Notes under the pieces: model-generated | Seen by the model: the letters and a program-made list of their open reading frames with translations, nothing else | Database searches by the model: none | Told to the model about the DNA's origin: nothing | Program-made: the position numbers and the translations under genes | NCBI GenBank assembly: GCA_030141605.1 | Contig: JAQGDQ010000451.1 | Coordinates: 86,001-150,000, forward strand | Direction of reading: 5' to 3' | Source: Tubiluchus corallicola | Lineage: Eukaryota; Priapulida; Priapulimorpha; Priapulimorphida; Tubiluchidae | DNA length: 64,000 nt | Shown: positions 36,476 through 49,503 of the stretch, piece after piece | Layout of the letters: every line of letters starts with the position of its first letter | How positions within the stretch are numbered: position 1 is the stretch's first letter

Positions 36476-38584
36476 ATGGCGACAGAAAATCAGGTTTTTC
36501 TTGTTTTTTTCATGTTACGATGATAAGATGCTTTTTCAGTTTACCTTATTAAAATTTCAATTTTTTATTATTTAGCAGTTAAATTTAATGCATTTTGCTT
36601 GTATGTAGTTACAAGAAGATATAATTATAAGGCATATCGCTTATCATCTAGACGAAGTCTATACTATAGTTTATTTTATTTATATTGATTATAATTTAAA
36701 ATTTTGTAAGTTAACTTTTAGCTTTCTGACGGCGACTGCATTCTTCAACTGATAATATAAAACAACTAATTATATAACAACTATCGTTTTTTATTTAGGC
36801 TCAGAAAGCAGTTGCTGCTTTGCTGAAATACGTCGAAAGCAAAGAAAACGAAGCTACCAGTCGGCTTCTCTTAAACGAGAAATGCCCCATACAAATGCAG
36901 ATTGTTCTGAAAAAGGTGCCTCAAGTAAAGAACAAGCTTCTGAAATTGTAAGTTTCCAGTTAATGCAGCGTCATCTTAACTAGAATATACAATTATATAC
37001 AATTGAGCTTTCTGATCTTTGAATGAGTGACACTGTCTCCTGTATTTCTATTTCAAATTTAAAGTTGAACTTTACTGTTGAGATGTCTGTTTTCTAGTGA
37101 CATTCCACACCCACTGTACACAGACGAAACCAGCATATGTCTTATTGTTCCTGATGAAGGCCATGCACGGAACGACGACCACGAACTGTTTTCTTCCAAA
37201 TTCAAAGCAAAGCTACACGACAAAGGCATCACTCATATTTCAGAGGTAGGGATTAAAAATGTGCATGTTAGTGATGACCTTATTAGAATGATGCATAATT
37301 TTCCATTAACTGTTACAGTTTTGATCAACAAAATTTTGTGCTAAATGGAAAGTAGACCACTTCCAAAGCTACCGATCCAAACGACATGAAGATTTAAACG
37401 AACTTATTAGTGCAGTTTGTCAGAGCCTACTATTAACCTCTCCTCTCAAGTGAGAAATCTGAGAGGGGAGAATTTCATTAAACTGGCAGTGATGACTGCA
37501 TCTGCTGATGTGCCTTTTACTTCAGCCCTATTCTTCTCCTAATCTACACCATATTTAGCTGATTGTAAGTAAGTAAGTATCTTTATTTAATCACCTTTTT
37601 TACACAGAGCATGAAACGATAATATGATAATATGATACAAAGTGACAAAATTATTAAATGAATAAATTATCTGAGTCAATGATATTCAAGTGATTGGTGA
37701 AAATTGAAAACACTTTTGATGTGGAATTATTCCAGGTCACTTGTACAGTTGAAATTGCATCTGCCATTCCAAGAACACTTAAATTTTGTAATTACGTAGT
37801 ACATAAGTATTGGCTTTCAAATCTCTTCTCATGTTCTCCAATTTCATTTCAATTATGAGTATTCAGATATTCATTTGAGTATGAATATTTGATGCCTAAC
37901 ATTATCTAGAAAATTGTCGCAACCTTGCTTGTCACTGCAGCAAGCCATGGCAGTCTTTACCTGAGCGTCATCTATTGTCCACTTCATTAGAGCAAACAGG
38001 TTGTTACGTAACGTCGGTAAAACTAAGTTTATGCTTTTTCATAGTCAACGTAGCAGTAATGTGCCGCTTCTTAATATTAAAATTAATAACTGCATACAGA
38101 ACCATTATTTAAAAAATACCAATTATTAAATTTAAAAGATTTATTCTTGGTCCAAAAGCTTTATTTCTTCTTTAATTATACTAATTCATCACTTCCTTTT
38201 TATTTCACAATTCGTGTAGTTTCTAAAGGCTATGGCCATCATAATTATTTTACTCGGGGGTCCGACCACCAGCTCTACACTAATTTTTTGCAGAGCGATC
38301 TCTGAAATATACTATTTATTCCCTCGTCAGTGACATATCTCGATATGTTACTGATAAGGCTGTAACCCACAGCTACCATGCCTTTAAACACTATTGCAAA
38401 ATGTTTTTCATCAATACTTACACTGATTTTGTCACATGCTGCGCAATTGCTACGTAATTGCTATGCATGCTGTCTTCATGGCACTATGTAAGTTGACACA
38501 AATTTTATGTCAATTCAACTGCAAAATTTATTAATAGTTACTACTGTCATTATTTGTCATTTTATTGATAATGGTGATAATGAC

Positions 38585-38656
<72 letters not shown>

Positions 38657-41600
38657 ATTATTGTTATTATTGATTTCGTTGTTGTCTTTGTTTGGTGCAG
38701 CATTGGTTTTCACATCGACATAGCCTTTGTTTCTCTGTCTTTCTTCCCTTTCGTTCTTTTCATTCATCGCTCTTTTTCTCCTTTTCCATTTCTTTTTGAG
38801 TTGGCCTTTAATTTATACAGGTGTATTGCCATTTTTAGGTCTCCTCAGCCACACAGATTTACTATTTGTAATTTACAGTCTAAATCATTACAGAAAACTC
38901 AATTTGTGCATGTTCCTGTTGTTGGCTAAATAAATAAATCTTGAATCTTAATAAGTTCATTTGCCTATTGCGTTCTTTAGGTAATACCATTTAAACAGTT
39001 GACAACAGAATTCAAGACATACGAATCCAGGAGAAAATTGTGCAACATGTTCGACATTTTCCTAGCAGATGGAAAGCTAATGTCTCTTTTACCTCATAGG
39101 CTTGGCAAAGCATTTTTTAAAAAGAAAAAGTAAGTACCGGCCCTTTCTTTTTGAAATCACCAAACTTGGAAAAGCGGGCTGCTTAGTCGAATGTGTTGAT
39201 TTTTTTAAGTAAAAAATTACTTTTCTGAATGTTGTCATAGCAAAATACCACTTTTTGAAGGGCTTTTAATACTTCCTTGTGATTTTCTGAGCTCGAGCAT
39301 AAAATTGCAACTGGGACAACATAGTATACGTGTTGAGCCTGAGCGAGTAACAGATTTGTGCCCCAAATAAATGTTTTAAAACAAATACAGTAGTACCTCT
39401 GTTTTCGACCATAATTCATTCCTAAAAAGTGTTTGAAAACCGATTTGGTTGAGTACCGAATCATTTATTTTCCTAAGAAATGTAAAAGCAAATGATCTAT
39501 TCTTAAGCACCAAATGAACTGTAAAGTATTACTAAAACGAAATATAATAATGCAAAAATGTTTATGCAAACAGTAGATATGATACAATTGATAAGAAAAA
39601 CATAATAGAATTACGTTGAAAGAAAGACATAATTGTTCCTGCACGTAGAAAGCGGAGAAAAGTAAGTGTAGAAAGCACTTAGCGATATTAGGCGATTCAA
39701 ATGTTGTGCGTGACTACTCTCGGGCGCGGTCGGTTACGCTCGGCTCTACTCGGCTCACCGCGCATGCGTTCATCACGTGTTTGGTGGTTGGTCGAGAGCG
39801 GAGACAATTTCAGCTCGAATTTTCTGGTCGAAAAACAATTTGTACGATTACGTAGACATTCGACAACGGAGGTGTGACTGTATTGAGTTTTATTTAGCTG
39901 AAAATCATGATGTGCTGTGAGTTTTATGATGTACTTTTAGTCCACTTTAAGTGCCTCTTTCTTTTTTCTTTGATGCAAATAATTTATAGGGAACATCCAT
40001 GTTGTAATGATCTTCCGTTCTACTAATTTAGTGTTCTAATCAGTCGGTTTATTACTAAACTTTGTTTGTCTGGTTTAGGATGCCAATTCAAGTTAACCTT
40101 GATGCACGTGATTTGAAGAAGGAAATCTACAAGGTGTTGGATCGGACGTATTGCACAATGAGCGGATCGGGACCGTCTTGGTGAGTGGTAATAATTCATT
40201 GGTGAACAGTGAACAGTGTATACAGTACAATTTGGTGCTTAGTTGAAGGAAGGATATGCAGATGGAATTAGATAACACGACGGTCAGATTAACAGTTAAC
40301 AACCAGATTTTTTTTTTCATTTTACAAATTCTGTTAAAAAACACATCATTTAACCTTTACTACTTAAAAAAATGTCCCCAACTCGACCGTCAAAACGTGT
40401 AGCGTTGATGGAGCCAGATCAGCGACTCCACTCCGTGCTTGGAATGGCGGAATGCCAGAAATTATGTGAACGCAAAAAAATTAATTTCTCTGTGTTTTCT
40501 AATGCCCAATTCAGCACACTTCTAAGAAAAACTGCCACAGTGCCATTATTAGAAATGGTACAACAATGAAAACAGGATCAGTCAGTCGATCTTACCCAAG
40601 ACGTTATCCTAGCAGCTAGCTTGTGATTAAAGTCACAAAATTAAGTTGTACTGTATAGCGAGCTCTTTTTGCTTCAATCCAAGTTTGTACTGTGTAGCTA
40701 AAAAAATCAGGAAAGCAGCGTGAGCTGAGCAGAAACTGTGGTGGTGGGCAGGTCGCGAGGTCGGGAATAGCGAAACACCAAAAGGTTGTTATTTTGTTTC
40801 AGGTATTTGTACTCTGCTTTGATTACCTAGCAATTAATTAAAATTTACTGTGAATTTTTCTTCCCTTCTGGTTAACAACATAATTCAAGTCTCAACATTG
40901 GCAATCCATGATAGCCCAATTCTTTCACTAAGAAGTTTTTTGCAAATATAAGTTGAAAGTTTTTTTGCAGCACGTTCGTCGTTGCCCACACGGGACTGAC
41001 GGAGATGGAAATCACCAAAAACATCTTGTCGTGCATGGACAAACTGGACGCTGTCCTGCCAGGTGGACGAGCTAATGTTCGTGGTCTATATTTAAAGACG
41101 GCCACCTCACCGGCTTTGCCCTATTATTATTCATTTGGTAAGAAAACTTTGCAGAGTTTATTAGTGGTTTTGCTCTCTTTGTGGAACTGCTAGCCAGTGT
41201 CCATTGCAAGTTGGACCCGTTTCTTTAAGAAAAAATAGAAATCCAATCCAAGCATTAGGCAGAATGAAGTTTCTGTCAAGTTCATGTTCAAAAACTAATT
41301 TTCATTGCTAAAAACGCATTCATAATCCCAATTTCAGGAGTTTCTGTTAACGATGAAATAAACACTGTTAACCCTTTCAGTCCCAAATTGTACTTTAGTA
41401 AACAAAAAGCTAAGTACTGGACTTGCAAAGAGGTTTTTGCACATCATTGCATTATTGAGTGTAACAACAAAACAGTTTTTGTGCTGCATTTCTGTGTCTA
41501 TTATTATGAATTACAACCGTTTGTTCCCAATGTATCCTGTGGGATGCACAACATTCTTTGTCATGTCCAAAAAAAACAACAAAAGCAAAAAATGTGCTTC

Positions 41601-44600
41601 ATTTTACAACTGCTGATAATTTTTTAAAGTATTTAAGACATTAAGTATGCACTCTATGCTGATCTGTACAAAGTGTCTCTAAAGTACTGCACCTTGCGCA
41701 GTTTTTTATGCTATGTAGATTTTCTAGTTTGCCGTTTTATCACCATTTTTAGTCTATTGTTATTGGCTTAAATCAAAATAACTATTAACAGATCAAATAA
41801 CTGTCAGTTTCAAAATTTCATTAATTTTAAAGGCAGAAAATATTCTCGTATCCCGCGGGATATGAAAGGGTTAATGCTTTTTTGAAACCAGACATAGTAG
41901 AAAAGAAAGGAGTATGAAAGAGTTGCATCCTGCTAGATTTCACGGGTTATTCTGCGCTCTAGATGAAACAAAATGACTCCCATGTGAATAAACTAAAATA
42001 TTGGAGGATTAAACTGGTTGGTGGGTTATTAGATTTCAAGAACTATGGCTTGAATCAGTGGCCGTGTAGTGGTGACATCATGATGGACTTGTATGGGTGT
42101 ATGGCAGTAGTCTTGGCATGTGCCTTACAATGTAAAGGTCGCTGGTTCAAGTCCAAGGGTCATTATAATCTGTAAAACATTTCTTCCTGTCTGGTTTGAT
42201 TATTAAAAATTGATAATAACGAGTTTTGCCATCGTTAATTGTTAAGTGCGCCTTCTGAATGTCGAAGCTCCATGTTTCGGAACAAGTGTTTGCAAAAATT
42301 TTGAAAATATATTAAACTACTTAATGAGTCATTTCCTCTCTTTATTAAAATGTAGTTAGTAATATTTTGATTGCTTATTGTATTGGGCATTTGATGTTGG
42401 GTCAATCAAATGTGTGTTTTTAATTATTTGTTGCAACTGTATGTTTTGTCTAATACTAATGAAATGATGTTAGATGTTGTTGTAGTGATGATGCTGGTTT
42501 GAATGCGGAAGACCTGAGTTCAAATCCAACTGTGGAAAGAAACTATTTTTCGAGACTTTGTTAATTTATTTCATGCATTTCTGTATAATAAATGCAGTTT
42601 GTATTCCGTTTTTGCAGGATCGAAGCAAGACGTGGACTTGCCAAAACCAGAAGTTACTTTGTTTGAAGATCTGCTAGAAGATGTCACCACTGTGACGTCA
42701 GGGAAAGTCCTGGTAAGAAGCAATAAGATTAGGTGTTGTACAATAATAGTCAGTGAAACTTGTTGATATGTAAACATTACACAAAATCTATAATATATTT
42801 TTATTGATACTGAACAACAAAAATTTTGGTTTCATTCATCTAACAATCAAATTTGGTTTTGTTTAAATCACGAGCAAATTTTCGTAAAACATTGAGATAG
42901 GAATCTGTATCATCAGAATCTACCACCAGTGACACTTGTTAAAGTAGCAAATCTCTTTTACAGTCTTGCTAAATGAGTGGCTCCATCCATTTCTGGGCAA
43001 TGCATATCAGAAATTTTAAGCAATCGTGATTATTTTTGCCTAGGTAACTGATAACCAGGTGTGATAATTTTTGCCTAAGTAACTGATTACCAGGTGTAGT
43101 TATTTTTGCCTAGGTAACTGATTACCAGGTGTAGTTATTTTTGCCTAAGTAACTGATTACCAGGTGTAGTTATTTTTGCCTAGGTAACTGATTACCAGAT
43201 GTGATTATTTTTGCCTAGGTAATTGATAACCAGGGTGATTATTTTTGCCTAGGTAACTGATTACCAGATGTGATTATTTTTGCCTAGGTAACTGATTACC
43301 AGGTGTGATTATTTTTGCATAGTTAACTGATTACCAGGTGTGATTATTTTTGCCTAGGTAACTGATTACCAGATGTGATTATTTTTGCCTAGGTAACTGA
43401 TTACCAGATGTGATTATTTTTGCCTAGGTAACTGATTACCAGGTGTGATTATTTTTGCCTAGGTAACTGATTACCAGATGTGATTATTTTTGCCTAGGTA
43501 ACTGATTACCAGGTGTGATTATTTTTGCCTAGGTAACTGATTACCAGGTGTGATTATTTTTGCCTAGGTAACTGATTACCAGATGTGATTATTTTTGCCT
43601 AGGTAACTGATTACCAGATGTGATTATTTTTGCCTATCTCACAAAGACCATTTTGTTCTGCAGTAGAAATGGAATAATTTGTTTAAAAACTGTGCACAGA
43701 ATTCGAGCTAAATTGTGTCATTTTTGGTAGTTGAAGTGGTGAATTACACTCATATCTCAGTTTGCCGGACCTCGCTTTTACAGATATTGGAAAATTCGGA
43801 CATGTGTCCTGAATAATATGAACACAGTCCGTTATTTTGCGAGCTGGCCACTAGTTGGTGGGCCGTCACTTTGTTTACATCACGTACATCAGTGTAACCA
43901 TGTGTATATCTCTATGTATAAAATGTAGAATCGATTATGCAGAGTTATTGAAGTCAGTTGCCGATAGTTTTTATATACTGTTGCATAAGAGCGGCCCGTA
44001 CTAGATGTTTTTGAGACAATTAGGCGATTGATTCTACATTACTGTGAGTCTAATACACGGCACCTACCGTATTAGTTTAGTATTAGAAAATACGGACAAT
44101 CGGCAAATTTGGACCGACGCCACTCCGCTTGTGTCCAGCAAACCGAGACATGAGTGTATTCAAATCCATAATCTTAGGTTCGAGTTGAATTCGAAGGTTC
44201 AGTGCTCACCTCTACTGATTAGTGTAATAACTGCTGATCTGATACTAATGTTCTGTAAATAGCAGCATTTGACATATCACACTGATAACTCATCATGGCC
44301 ATTGTGTGATCAGTATTCAATCAGTGCTGTTAAGCTTCGAACTTGATAATTTGTGGCAGTTTTTACAAACATTGCTGTACATTTGCAAGCGTCTTGCTTC
44401 ATTGTTTTTAGCCTAAATTTTTGGTATTAGACAGCAATCATTTAACAATCAGTTAATGGGAAAAGTAATCGATGTTACTTTTTCAGTAATACGTATTTGC
44501 TGATTTAGAATTCTTTTTCAGATTCGACCCGATGGCTACATCAAAGTAATAGGCCCAGAAGAAGAAGAGAAACTGATAGCAGCAAGAGCTACAGCTGGCA

Positions 44601-45193
44601 ACGAAACAGTTAAAGAAGGTGATGATGTCATGCTACTGCCTGATGTAGAAGTAAAGCAAGAGCTAGACGATACGTTAGAATATGACTACACGGCAACAGA
44701 AAATGGCAAAAGAGATTCCGGTAAATGCGTTAAAAAACTGACGAATACTTTAACAGAAGGAGAAGATGCTATGATGGCTGATGACACAAACAGGAGGAAG
44801 GGTGTGTCAAAGCGAAAGCGGGAGACTTCCGAGAAGGGGACGTCCCTGAAAACAGGAAGCCAGTCGGAACAAAACGGGTTGAAGAAAAAAGCGAAGAAAA
44901 GAAAATCAACAAACGGTGAACAGGAAGTTGTAACTAGGACTGAAATTAATGAAGCTGTTGACACAGATGGAATTAAAGAACACAGGAAAACGAGGAAGGC
45001 AGAGAAGTTGCTAACAGTGCACAAAGAAATGGGAAAGAACTTTGCTAAAAAGAAAGTAAAGGAGATACCACAAAATTTACAGAAGACGCCAGACAAACGG
45101 GTGTTAAACAATAAGAATAAGAATATTTCATCTGCTAAGAAGCCAGTAAAAGTGAAAAACTCACTATCAAAAAAGAAACGAAAATCTTATTAG
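36476..45193 (+). CDS. RSL1D1: Ribosomal L1 domain-containing protein 1
   Basis: Nucleolar protein of the ribosomal L1/Utp30 type, involved in pre-rRNA processing and, in mammals, senescence control (family knowledge). Exons: 36476-36493 (six codons, MATENQ), 36799-36947, 37098-37245, 38981-39129, 40079-40180, 40971-41137, 42618-42712, 44522-45193. The frame is open over 499 aa (human 490). Residues about 7-276 form the L1 fold (AQKAVAALLKYVESKENEAT, IPHPLYTDETSICLIVPDEG, YESRRKLCNMFDIFLADGKL, LLPHRLGKAFFKKKK, PGGRANVRGLYLKTATSPAL). The last exon encodes a long lysine-rich acidic/basic tail with many KKxK nuclear/nucleolar signals (for example KKKAKKRKS and a final SLSKKKRKSY). The short first exon was chosen because its Met and donor (CAG|GTTTTT) join in frame to exon 2. 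AATAAA at 45653 probably ends the mRNA. Confidence 0.9.
37564..37660 (-). mobile_element. Probable retroelement 3' tail in RSL1D1 intron 3
   Basis: In reverse it reads AATAAAGATACTTACTTACT, a LINE/SINE-type tail with (ACTT)n, similar to that of CANT1 intron 1. The element body beyond is not recognisable. Confidence 0.4.
38588..38657. repeat. (ATT)n microsatellite
   Basis: About 23 ATT triplets in RSL1D1 intron 3. Confidence 0.97.
38690..38950 (+). mobile_element. Possible LINE 3' UTR and tail
   Basis: Pyrimidine-rich segment followed by TTGGCTAAATAAATAAATCTTGAATCTT, a tail style common at non-LTR element 3' ends. It ends only about 30 bp before the acceptor of RSL1D1 exon 4. Confidence 0.4.
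39388..39880. mobile_element. TA-flanked MITE (pogo/mariner-like), family P3
   Basis: Left end CAGTAGTACCTCTGTTTTCG; right end in reverse CAGTCACACCTCCGTTGTCG. TA dinucleotides flank both sides. The CAGTR.ACCTCxGTTTTCGA end style is widespread in animal pogo/mariner MITEs. A GC-richer internal patch (39720-39790) contains CGGTCGGTTACGCTCGGCTC. In RSL1D1 intron 4. Confidence 0.8.
41368..41874. mobile_element. TTAA-flanked MITE, family D
   Basis: Bounded by TTAACCCTTTCAGTCCC and GGGATATGAAAGGGTTAA. TTAA target and CCCTTT-starting inverted ends are characteristic of piggyBac relatives. 507 bp, no transposase. In RSL1D1 intron 6. Confidence 0.78.
42055..42175 (+). repeat. tRNA-like SINE fragment
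   Basis: CTGGTTCAAGTCCAAGGG is a good B box/T-arm match, with a plausible A-box region about 75 bp upstream (GCCGTGTAGTGGTGACATC). A second B-box-like GAGTTCAAATCC lies at about 42518. Spacing exceeds that of a functional tRNA, so a tRNA-derived SINE is likelier. In RSL1D1 intron 6. Confidence 0.4.
43027..43637 (+). repeat. 35-bp minisatellite with AG|GT motif in RSL1D1 intron 7
   Basis: About 17 copies of a 35-bp unit containing TTATTTTTGCCTAGGTAACT then GATTACCAGGTG. Each unit has a pyrimidine-rich run ending in TAG|GTAACT (some TAAGTAACT) and an inverted pair GGTAA/TTACC separated by CTGA. Units vary at one to three positions. Confidence 0.95.
43720..44071. mobile_element. Partial TA-type MITE, family P1 copy 2
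   Basis: The 3' half matches 17311-17991 (GCGGCCCGTACT, GTTTTTGAGACAATTAGGCG, ending CACCTACCGTA). The 5' inverted end is not recognisable, so the copy is truncated or diverged. In RSL1D1 intron 7. Confidence 0.6.
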
Positions 45194-46290
45194 AGTAATC
45201 AGAGGTAAAAAAGTGGTGGAGAAATGACAATAATTTATTGGAAGTACCCTTGGTCTGTCTGCCTGTTATTCAGCAGATGGGGTCCATGTGAAGAACATCT
45301 TCACTGTGATCTCAGTTGTCAAGAACATCTTCACTGTGGTCTCAGTTGTCTTCTAAGTATGAATAAGCAAACTCTGAACAGTCACAGCCATGGACAGAAG
45401 TTTCACATTTCATGTTTTTAGGATCTGAACCTAAAATGGTAAAATTTTGGCAAATTTGAAGAAGTGTACACATGATGGTTTGAAATGCAAATAAATTATT
45501 TTATCTTAATTAGATATTGTTCTTTCTGTATATTGAAGCGAGGTCTTATTTTTGTTTATATTGTGTAGTTGCTGGAGTAGTGTATTTGCTATACATTTGG
45601 TAAGTAATAGATGTGAAATGCTATCCAGAAGATGTGATGTTTATGGTAGAGAAATAAAGATGTGTTTAATATATCCCAATGTCTTCGCTGAGAATTTGGA
45701 TTTGGCATAAAATTAGTTGTTCGAAGAATCTTGATAAACCACCAGTACCACTTAGAATGCTTGTGCATTTTTGATGCCCAAATGTGAATATGGTGCTAGT
45801 AATTTTAGGACACAATGCACTATGCAAACATTCAGCCGTATAACATGTTAAACTTCACACCTGTGAATGGTCAGTAAGGCGAGAACATTCCACCTGGTGT
45901 TTTCCTCGACAGTAACGATTTGGCGCAGTTCTTGTAAAAACTTCTTACAAATATTTTTGCATTGTTGTGCCATCTATATTTAACAACTAATAACTTTTAA
46001 ACCTTAATGTCTGCATTAAATGCCCTAAGAATATATTTCATCACTTTCATTTTGCCTGCATAGTTTCAAAATTATCAGAGTTTAAACCCCAGGATGTTAA
46101 TTAAATGTTTCAAACAAACATAGTCGAAATAGGGTAATGTTTAGAAATGGTAAGACAGTGTAGCAATGTAGCACATTATGAACAAGTTCCTATTCGGTCC
46201 TACCAGTTCACCCAACATTTTAACACTTGCTGCCTGGCTATTAGGATCAGGCTGTTGAAACTTTGGCTTTCGCCGTTCACACGACTGTGG
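45194..46290. other. RSL1D1 3' UTR and spacer
   Basis: 3' UTR to about 45680 with AATAAA at 45653. A 24-bp tandem pair (AAGAACATCTTCACTGTG) lies at 45290-45340. Nothing else recognised. Confidence 0.5.
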
Positions 46291-46913
46291 TTAAAAGACA
46301 AGAAAAGAGGCACCTGAAGTAGGTTTCAGAAAAATCTCCTTAAAAATTATATTACTTTATAGCAATTTTATGCGTATATCTTACTCGCGTTGAAAGGATT
46401 TTAGATTATTTCCATTTTAAATTTCCCGCAATATTGTTCCGACGGCGCCATTACGTGACGTCATATACGCACAACGTAAATCTGGGGAAAAAGGAAATGT
46501 TAAATTATGTCCCAAAAAACTTTCAATGCAAAATTATATTACTTAGCATTTCGCTTACATGCTGAAAGACTTACCTAACTAGAAAAGAAAATTATCTCCA
46601 GGGTGCACCACTCACTAAAAAAACGTATTTTTAAGTCTTATTGACAAGATACAATAATTTTAAATTTTACTCAGTGACGTGTGCGTTACGAATGTTCTGA
46701 TTATTTTTTCAAAGTTTAAACACTTATCTAAACTTATTTTAAATGACCTATCGTCAAAATGGCTGGTCATCGCGGGAGTTTAAATTTTCAAGATTTATGC
46801 AGCGTTACTACCGACTGAAGTCCTGTACGTAAACAGGCAATATGTAAGTGGTATAAAATTTCAAGACGAATTTTTTAAGCTTTATGTAAGTGGAGGGTTT
46901 TCTTGTGCTTTAC
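46291..46913 (+). mobile_element. TTAA-type MITE, family B copy 3 (long form)
   Basis: Starts TTAAAAGACAAGAAAAGAGG, ends TTTTCTTGTGCTTTAC (last TTAA base mutated). 623 bp, aligning over its whole length, in inverse, with 61388-62059 (shared CGGCGCCATTACGTGACGTC, ATGGCTGGTCATCGCGGGAG). Copies 1 and 2 are shorter, diverged relatives. Confidence 0.82.
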
Positions 46914-47153
46914 ATATGTCTGTAAATTTTAATTCTGCGTATTCTTGCTCTTTTCAAATCCCCAGACGACAAGATGCTTGATTGAGTTCTACGTCTGCTG
47001 CCCAACCTTGTTTCGTATTATGCCGCTTTACAAAGTGCTTCTGTAATTTTCCTCGAAACCCTTAAAATGTCATTTTGCGTCTCCATTTACTACCGAATTT
47101 AGCGAGCATGTGGTTAAATTTGCCCAGAATCCATTTGATTTCTATTCATTTGC

Positions 47154-49503
47154 TTTGCGGTGCCACTGGATAAAGTACCTTGATAAATAGACTTGCAAAA
47201 ACTTCCACTCCATCAGTTATATGAACATGGAAGCCGTACTTAGATTATTATTTCATTTAAATTAATGAAATACGAAATGAAAAGAGTTTTTTCAAAGCTG
47301 ATGGTGACTTTGACTGCGGACAAGGGATTATTTTTTGATTGCTCTTCGAAGGTCCAGTCCACCATCCAACTGCAAATCAGTCGTTAGGTTGACAGTTCAA
47401 TCCCGCTCAACTCCCTTATGGATTTATGGTTGTTTATATAGGAAGCCCCTTACACGACTGTTTGTGCTGTGTTAGTAGCACTAATACCTATTTGCACGCT
47501 TGCCCTGCTTTTGCTATACTGAGCTTATATTAAACCAAACAACGTAATTGCTAGTGGTGTGTTAAAAATGCCTGATTACGGTGAATGTGCTTTGAACAGA
47601 GATACGCATTTTCCGAGGATTAAAAGAATTTTTTAACACTGCATCTCTAAAATCTTGCGCCTTTCAAAATTTTGCGCCCTAGGCTATAAATAGTTAACCT
47701 ATTGATAGATACGCCCCTGGTTCTGACACTGACCTGGCAGAGGTCACTAAGAAACGTTTTAGCCATTTCCCACTATCCAGAGCGAGTAGCCCGACAATCG
47801 TCCTCCGTTCACAGCCTAATAGTAACAGATACTGTTCACATGTTAGGACTAATGCTGTACCTTGCTATATCTGCTCGGAGGTATTGAGTTCGAGTCTTAG
47901 CGGAGTAAACAAAATTCGGACTCCATTTCATTACGGCTTTTATGGGATTGATACAATGCGGATTGTATATGGCCACTGTCCCCAGGTGTATCTAGTACAC
48001 AGCGTAAATGTGTGTCAACATATTTTCGATTGTTTATACATTTATTGTCCTAAATGTGTTCTTGTAATGACTTGTGCTTTCAGTAATTTCGGTAAAAAAA
48101 TAACACAAAAAGCATTTCAAGTACCGCCACCTGGCGTTAGACATCCTAAACACATCAATGTTTCATAATGCATTCACTTTAAACTAATATGCGACATCTA
48201 ATTCACCTTATTTCCGTTTCGTTCGATATTCGTGAATCTATTTTGGAAAAATTTCTAATTTTCTCCTTGAAAGAGTTTCGCTTAGCGTATTCTGATATAA
48301 ATAATCATTTATGTAACGTTCTCAGTAATGGGAGCCTTAATTAAGTTAGCGCCATAAATTCTCCTGTCGTCTTTGGTTTTGAAAAATATTCCTTGTTGGT
48401 TTTGAGTAATGTGTTCAGCGCAAAGATAATCTGCTTCAAGTCTAGTGTGATCATTCAAAGGAAAGGGTGTAAAAGTAAGATTTATATCAAGGACTGTGAC
48501 GCATGCGTAGAAAGTAGTTAAAAATGGAAAAAACGTTGCCTTCGAATTGGAGACAAGTGATTACGGGCTTAGCGACCACTGTCGATACAGAATCCTTGAT
48601 AATTACACCATGTTCCGGCCCTGCCACACCTTAAATAAGTCCAGCCATTGAGTGTTATTTGTCCACTCTCAGTGAAGAAATACCCGGAGAACAGTATACC
48701 GCAAAATAAACGTCAAGAATAATTATTGAACAGGCGGTCATCAATCCGTTTACTGGCCATGTTCAGAATTGCTTAATTTCAGTTGCTAAGCACACAGAGT
48801 AACAATTAACTAATCACCCCGCCCACCTTAATGATCCATGGACATCTTCCCTGAAAGAGGCAAACAGCTAAGAACAGAACGACCAATGATACCAGCCAGA
48901 ACCAGTTTTCCTTTGTAATTAGGGTCGCCAATCCATTTTCTAGCCAAACACAGCGTACTCAATTTCGCAGTCGAATGAAACACTGTAACCAGTCTATTTT
49001 TCACCGTTATCATCATCAGTACCACCACCACCATCATTATCATCACCATCATCGTCATCACCATCAAACAGTAGCGTCAACAGCAACTAAAGGCAAAGTA
49101 AGCATGTGTGAAAAGTGACAATATTAGTTTAACGTGTCAAGATGTAGACTTTTGCTTTCATTACAATGGCATTCCATTACAAAGTTGATATCTGCAACAT
49201 TAAAAGTTAACGTAATTATTAAAGGAAAAAGCAACAGATGAACAACGTTCGTTGTATTTTAATGTAGGCTTAGAAATAGTGAAATTATCCAGTAAAATGC
49301 GAACATGAAATCTCTTGGTTAAAAGTGCAAAAGAAATTTAATTCATTGTCAACTTCCGTCAAACCAACCTTGCTGCACATATTTGAAAAAAACATGAAAA
49401 GCTTTTGGACAGCACGAAGGCACGCCACAATGACTACGCGTAAAAAAATTTCTGCAGTTCACTCAGAAAATCTGCTGTTCCAAGTGTTTGTTATAACTGT
49501 GTT
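47154..49503. repeat. 2.35-kb tandem duplication, unit 1
   Basis: Begins TTTGCGGTGCCACTGGATAA and is followed directly by a second copy. It contains short open frames (47702-47887, 47884-48168; minus 48828-49067), none with a familiar motif, a B-box-like GACAGTTCAATCCC at about 47391, and an imperfect CAT/CAC triplet run at 49008-49067. Origin unknown. Confidence 0.93.

Noticed and set aside
38507-38929. Open frames with poly-Ile or poly-Asn
   Set aside because: Entirely due to the (ATT)n microsatellite and flanking low-complexity DNA in an RSL1D1 intron.
42055-42175. Functional tRNA gene
   Set aside because: Good B box, but no cloverleaf of proper length could be formed; treated as SINE-like.
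44686-45111. Long minus-strand open frame of 141 codons
   Set aside because: Shadow of the lysine-rich RSL1D1 last exon read antisense (Phe/Ser-rich).
47702-48168. Paired open frames repeated at 50052-50452 as a possible duplicated gene
   Set aside because: Their conservation is explained by the whole 2.35-kb unit being duplicated; the second frame already differs in length between copies because of an A-run indel, and no motif is recognisable.
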